A stretch of DNA of 35,351 nucleotides, from the NCBI GenBank assembly GCA_910586555.1, contig CAJUJY010000036.1:1-35351 (forward strand), given 5' to 3'. A program made the translations under genes and the position numbers. The notes beneath the pieces were generated by a model. The model was not told the DNA's origin. It saw only the letters and a program-made list of their open reading frames with translations, and did no database searches. Shown piece after piece: positions 33,165 to 35,351 of this stretch; the first letter of the stretch is position 1, and each line of letters begins with the position of its first letter. This DNA comes from an uncultured Lachnospiraceae bacterium (lineage in GTDB: Bacteria > Bacillota > Clostridia > Lachnospirales > Lachnospiraceae).

Positions 33165-33863
33165 CTATCTCCTGTTCTTTTTGGTATCATATTTAAGGAT
33201 TGCCTGGTATGCAGCAGACTGTTCTGCCTTTTTCTTTGTCCTGTCTGTAGCTGTGGCAATTCTTTTGCCTCCTATATTTACAGAAACAGTAAATGTTTTA
33301 TTATGGTCTGGCCCTTCTTCGCTAACAAGCTCATATTCAAGATCCATATGGTCACCCTGTACAATTTCCTGTAATATAGTCTTGCTGTCATAGAATAGTT
33401 TCTTCTTCTCTATATCCTTTAAAATATGCCTATATATATACTCTCTGGCGCGCTCAAACCCGCCATCAAGGTAAACCGCACCTATAGTAGCTTCAAGCGT
33501 ATCAGACAATATAGAATCACGTTCACGTCCTCCTGTTATATCCTCACCCTTGCCAAGCTGTATATATTCCCCAATGCCAAGTTCCCTTGCACATAATGCA
33601 AGGGTTGGCTCACATACATAACTTGCCCTGGTTTTTGTTAAATCACCTTCTGGTTTATCAGGATTTTCATTATATATATATTCACTTGAAACAAGTTCAA
33701 GCACAGCATCACCAAGAAATTCAAGCCTTTCATTACATTCGTATTTCTTAAGCCTGTTTTCATTGGAATATGAACTATGTGTAAATGCTGTAACCAGCAA
33801 ATCCGGCTGGCTGAAAGTATAACCAGCCTTTTTTTCAAATTCTAATATTTTTTCCTGTTTCAT
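33165..33863 (-). CDS. rnc: Ribonuclease III
   Basis: Double-strand-specific endoribonuclease for rRNA and mRNA processing. The catalytic domain has the signature ERLEFLGDAVLELV and a second acidic pair in DTLEATIGAVYLD. The C-terminal dsRBD includes DLEYELVSEEGPDHNKTF and KKKAEQSAAYQAI. From the ATG at 33863 it has 232 residues. AGGAG lies 10 bases before it; the alternative upstream start is TTG at 33890, inside acpP. It is part of the acpP-rnc-smc-ftsY set. Confidence 0.96.
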   Translation of the reverse strand: MKQEKILEFEKKAGYTFSQPDLLVTAFTHSSYSNENRLKKYECNERLEFLGDAVLELVSSEYIYNENPDKPEGDLTKTRASYVCEPTLALCARELGIGEYIQLGKGEDITGGRERDSILSDTLEATIGAVYLDGGFERAREYIYRHILKDIEKKKLFYDSKTILQEIVQGDHMDLEYELVSEEGPDHNKTFTVSVNIGGKRIATATDRTKKKAEQSAAYQAILKYDTKKNRR

Positions 33864-33876
33864 CTGCCCAAATCTC

Positions 33877-34101
33877 CTATCCTGCGGCAACCAGGTTATA
33901 CAAATCTTCTACTGTATTTATGCTGCCAGCAGTATCTTCATCAATTATAATATCAAACTCACTTTCCACACCCATAACTATCTGGAACAGTTCAAGGGAA
34001 TCTGCCCCAAGGTCATCATAAAATGACAAATCAACAGAAATATTACAGGCATCAGTCTGTAGTACCTCTGCTATTATTGACTGGAGTTTTTCTAATTCCA
34101 T
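33877..34101 (-). CDS. acpP: Acyl carrier protein
   Basis: 74 residues, four-helix acidic protein that carries growing fatty-acyl chains. The phosphopantetheine site is Ser35 in GADSLELFQ. GGGGT precedes the ATG. The position between plsX and rnc is the classical Firmicutes arrangement, coupling it to phospholipid precursor synthesis. Confidence 0.96.
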   Translation of the reverse strand: MELEKLQSIIAEVLQTDACNISVDLSFYDDLGADSLELFQIVMGVESEFDIIIDEDTAGSINTVEDLYNLVAAG

Positions 34102-34171
34102 TATACCCCCTCTTTCTTGTATTTACTTTACACTCTTTTTAAAACCCTTCTGGCATAAACAGCAAATGAAA

Positions 34172-34204
34172 AATAACATTTTTGTGTTTTTTCCGCATGT
34201 TATT
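34172..34204 (-). terminator. Weak hairpin after plsX
   Basis: AATAACAT and ATGTTATT pair around a 17-base loop, and TTTTTC follows on the minus strand. It overlaps the plsX stop codon. It may only reduce read-through to acpP. Confidence 0.35.
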
Positions 34205-35207
34205 CAATAGTCAGGTTCTCCTTAATTTTTTCATTAATTTTTTCTTCACCAAATTGCAGGCATTGTTTTATTGCCTGTTTTATTTCTAAAGAACCAGAAC
34301 TTCCATGTGCTTTTACAACAAGCCCGTTAAGGCCTAAAAGTGGTGCACCTCCCTGTTCTGATGTGTCAAACTGTTTTAAAGTTTTTTTAAGGGCAGGTTT
34401 TATAAGAAGTGCCCCAATTTTACTTCTTAAAGTTGACATAAGCCCCTCTTTTACCTTTCCAAGAAGCGTTGATGCAAGCCCTTCATAAAGTTTAAGTATA
34501 ACATTGCCAACAAATGCTTCACATACTATAACATCTGCATCACCTTTTGGAATATCCCTTGCTTCTATGCTCCCTGTAAAATTAATATCTGTGCATTCCT
34601 TTAATAAAGGATATGTTTCTTTAACCAGCATATTACCTTTTTCTTCTTCTGCCCCAATATTTACTATTGCCACCCTTGGATTTTTTACACCTGTTACATA
34701 TTTCATATATATTGAACCCATTTTTGCAAACTGTACAAGATGTGAAGCCCTGGCATCAACATTTGCGCCACAGTCAATAAGGAGTGCCGGCCCTTTTGCT
34801 GTAGGTATAAGTGGTGCAAGTGGTGATCTTTCAACCCCTTTTATCCTTCCTACAACAAACTGTCCTCCTACAAGAATTGCCCCTGTACTGCCTGATGAAA
34901 CAAATGCATCTGCTTCCCCACGTTTTACAAGGTTCATACCCACAACGATTGATGAATTTTTCTTCTTCCTTATAGCCATAACTGGCGGCTCATCAAACCC
35001 AATAACATCATCAGCATGTACAATATTTAAACGGTTTCTGTCATATGTATATTTTCCAAGTTCTTTATTTATATCATCTGTCCTTCCTGTAAGTATAATT
35101 TCCAGGTTAGAAACTTCACCCAGTGCTTCCACTGCACCCTTGATGGGTGCTTCTGGTGCATTGTCACCGCCCATTGCATCAACTACAACTTTTATCACGT
35201 TGCTCAT
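34200..35207 (-). CDS. plsX: Phosphate acyltransferase PlsX
   Basis: Makes acyl-phosphate from acyl-ACP, the first step of phospholipid synthesis in Firmicutes. 335 residues from the chosen start (MSNVIKVVVDAMGGDNAP); the VDAMGGDNAP motif is diagnostic. The family start and the GGAGGGGTAACG site support 35207; a longer frame to 35345 adds 46 residues foreign to PlsX. The acpP gene follows 98 bases later. Here plsX has its own promoter. rpmF, often upstream in Firmicutes, is not in the window. Confidence 0.95.
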   Translation of the reverse strand: MSNVIKVVVDAMGGDNAPEAPIKGAVEALGEVSNLEIILTGRTDDINKELGKYTYDRNRLNIVHADDVIGFDEPPVMAIRKKKNSSIVVGMNLVKRGEADAFVSSGSTGAILVGGQFVVGRIKGVERSPLAPLIPTAKGPALLIDCGANVDARASHLVQFAKMGSIYMKYVTGVKNPRVAIVNIGAEEEKGNMLVKETYPLLKECTDINFTGSIEARDIPKGDADVIVCEAFVGNVILKLYEGLASTLLGKVKEGLMSTLRSKIGALLIKPALKKTLKQFDTSEQGGAPLLGLNGLVVKAHGSSGSLEIKQAIKQCLQFGEEKINEKIKENLTIE

Positions 35208-35252
35208 CGTTACCCCTCCATTAGTATTTGGAATTACCTGCATATAGCATTT

Positions 35253-35281
35253 ATTGTAACCGGAAATACAATATAGTGCAA
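35253..35281 (-). promoter_or_regulatory. Promoter of plsX
   Basis: On the minus strand TTGCAC and TACAAT are 17 bases apart, 46 bases before the start codon. It lies inside the longer open frame, which supports the shorter plsX start. Confidence 0.55.
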
Positions 35282-35351
35282 GAGAAGATTTATGGCTTCC
35301 ACGGAAATCAATTTTCAAAAATCTCACAAATCTTGGAAGACTCAAGTAAGC

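Noticed and set aside
35208..35345. N-terminal extension of plsX by 46 residues
   Set aside because: The extension covers a promoter, lacks a ribosome binding site and is unlike PlsX proteins, which begin just before the VDAMGGDNAP motif.

Overview
The window is AT-rich bacterial DNA from a low-GC Firmicute, most likely a member of the Clostridia in or near Lachnospiraceae. The basis is gene content and order (plsX-acpP-rnc-smc-ftsY, and clpC followed by a small conserved protein and radA), strong GGAGG-type ribosome binding sites, and secreted proteins with Thr/Pro/Lys/Glu spacers and cadherin-like domains. Almost all genes are on the minus strand. The exceptions are a LytTR regulator, a VOC protein and an rRNA methyltransferase. 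Family calls come from motifs read by eye; no database search was run.

Layout. 1-249: the 3' end of a repeated structured element (copy A) and the leader of a LytTR response regulator. 250-3594: that regulator, tail-to-tail with a large hybrid histidine kinase. 3668-6585: an OmpR-type two-component operon with a membrane-anchored partner of unknown function. 6604-6997: remnant of an IS200/IS605-type TnpB element that keeps its guide-RNA/right-end region but has lost nearly all of the nuclease gene. 7193-12685: a VOC protein, then two ABC half-transporters that look like the two halves of one heterodimeric exporter, with a GTPase and a newly noticed 47-residue membrane protein between them. 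12997-14043: a secreted protein. 14246-14406: a leader RNA predicted to fold as a four-way junction, in front of a THUMP-domain rRNA methyltransferase (14422-15576).

15687-25964, all minus strand: SAM methyltransferase, hslO (Hsp33), a secreted glucosaminidase, a membrane-anchored cohesin/cadherin-like protein, clpC, a conserved small protein, radA and a small helical protein. 25965-27310 is a 1.3 kb stretch without an intact gene and is dense in structure: a frameshifted small membrane ORF, copy B of the structured element, and copy C. Copy C lies inside a 279-bp MITE-like unit with 23-bp terminal inverted repeats and 10-bp flanking direct repeats, and that unit interrupts another palindromic element. 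27311-35207: the housekeeping operon plsX-acpP-rnc-smc-ftsY, extended by two lineage-type genes (an ADP-ribosyltransferase-like protein and a zinc-dependent phospholipase C-like protein).

The most promising new material is non-coding: the A/B/C structured element family, whose two full copies keep the fold while changing the apical hairpin sequence; the MITE that carries copy C; the four-way-junction leader; and the orphan TnpB guide-RNA region.
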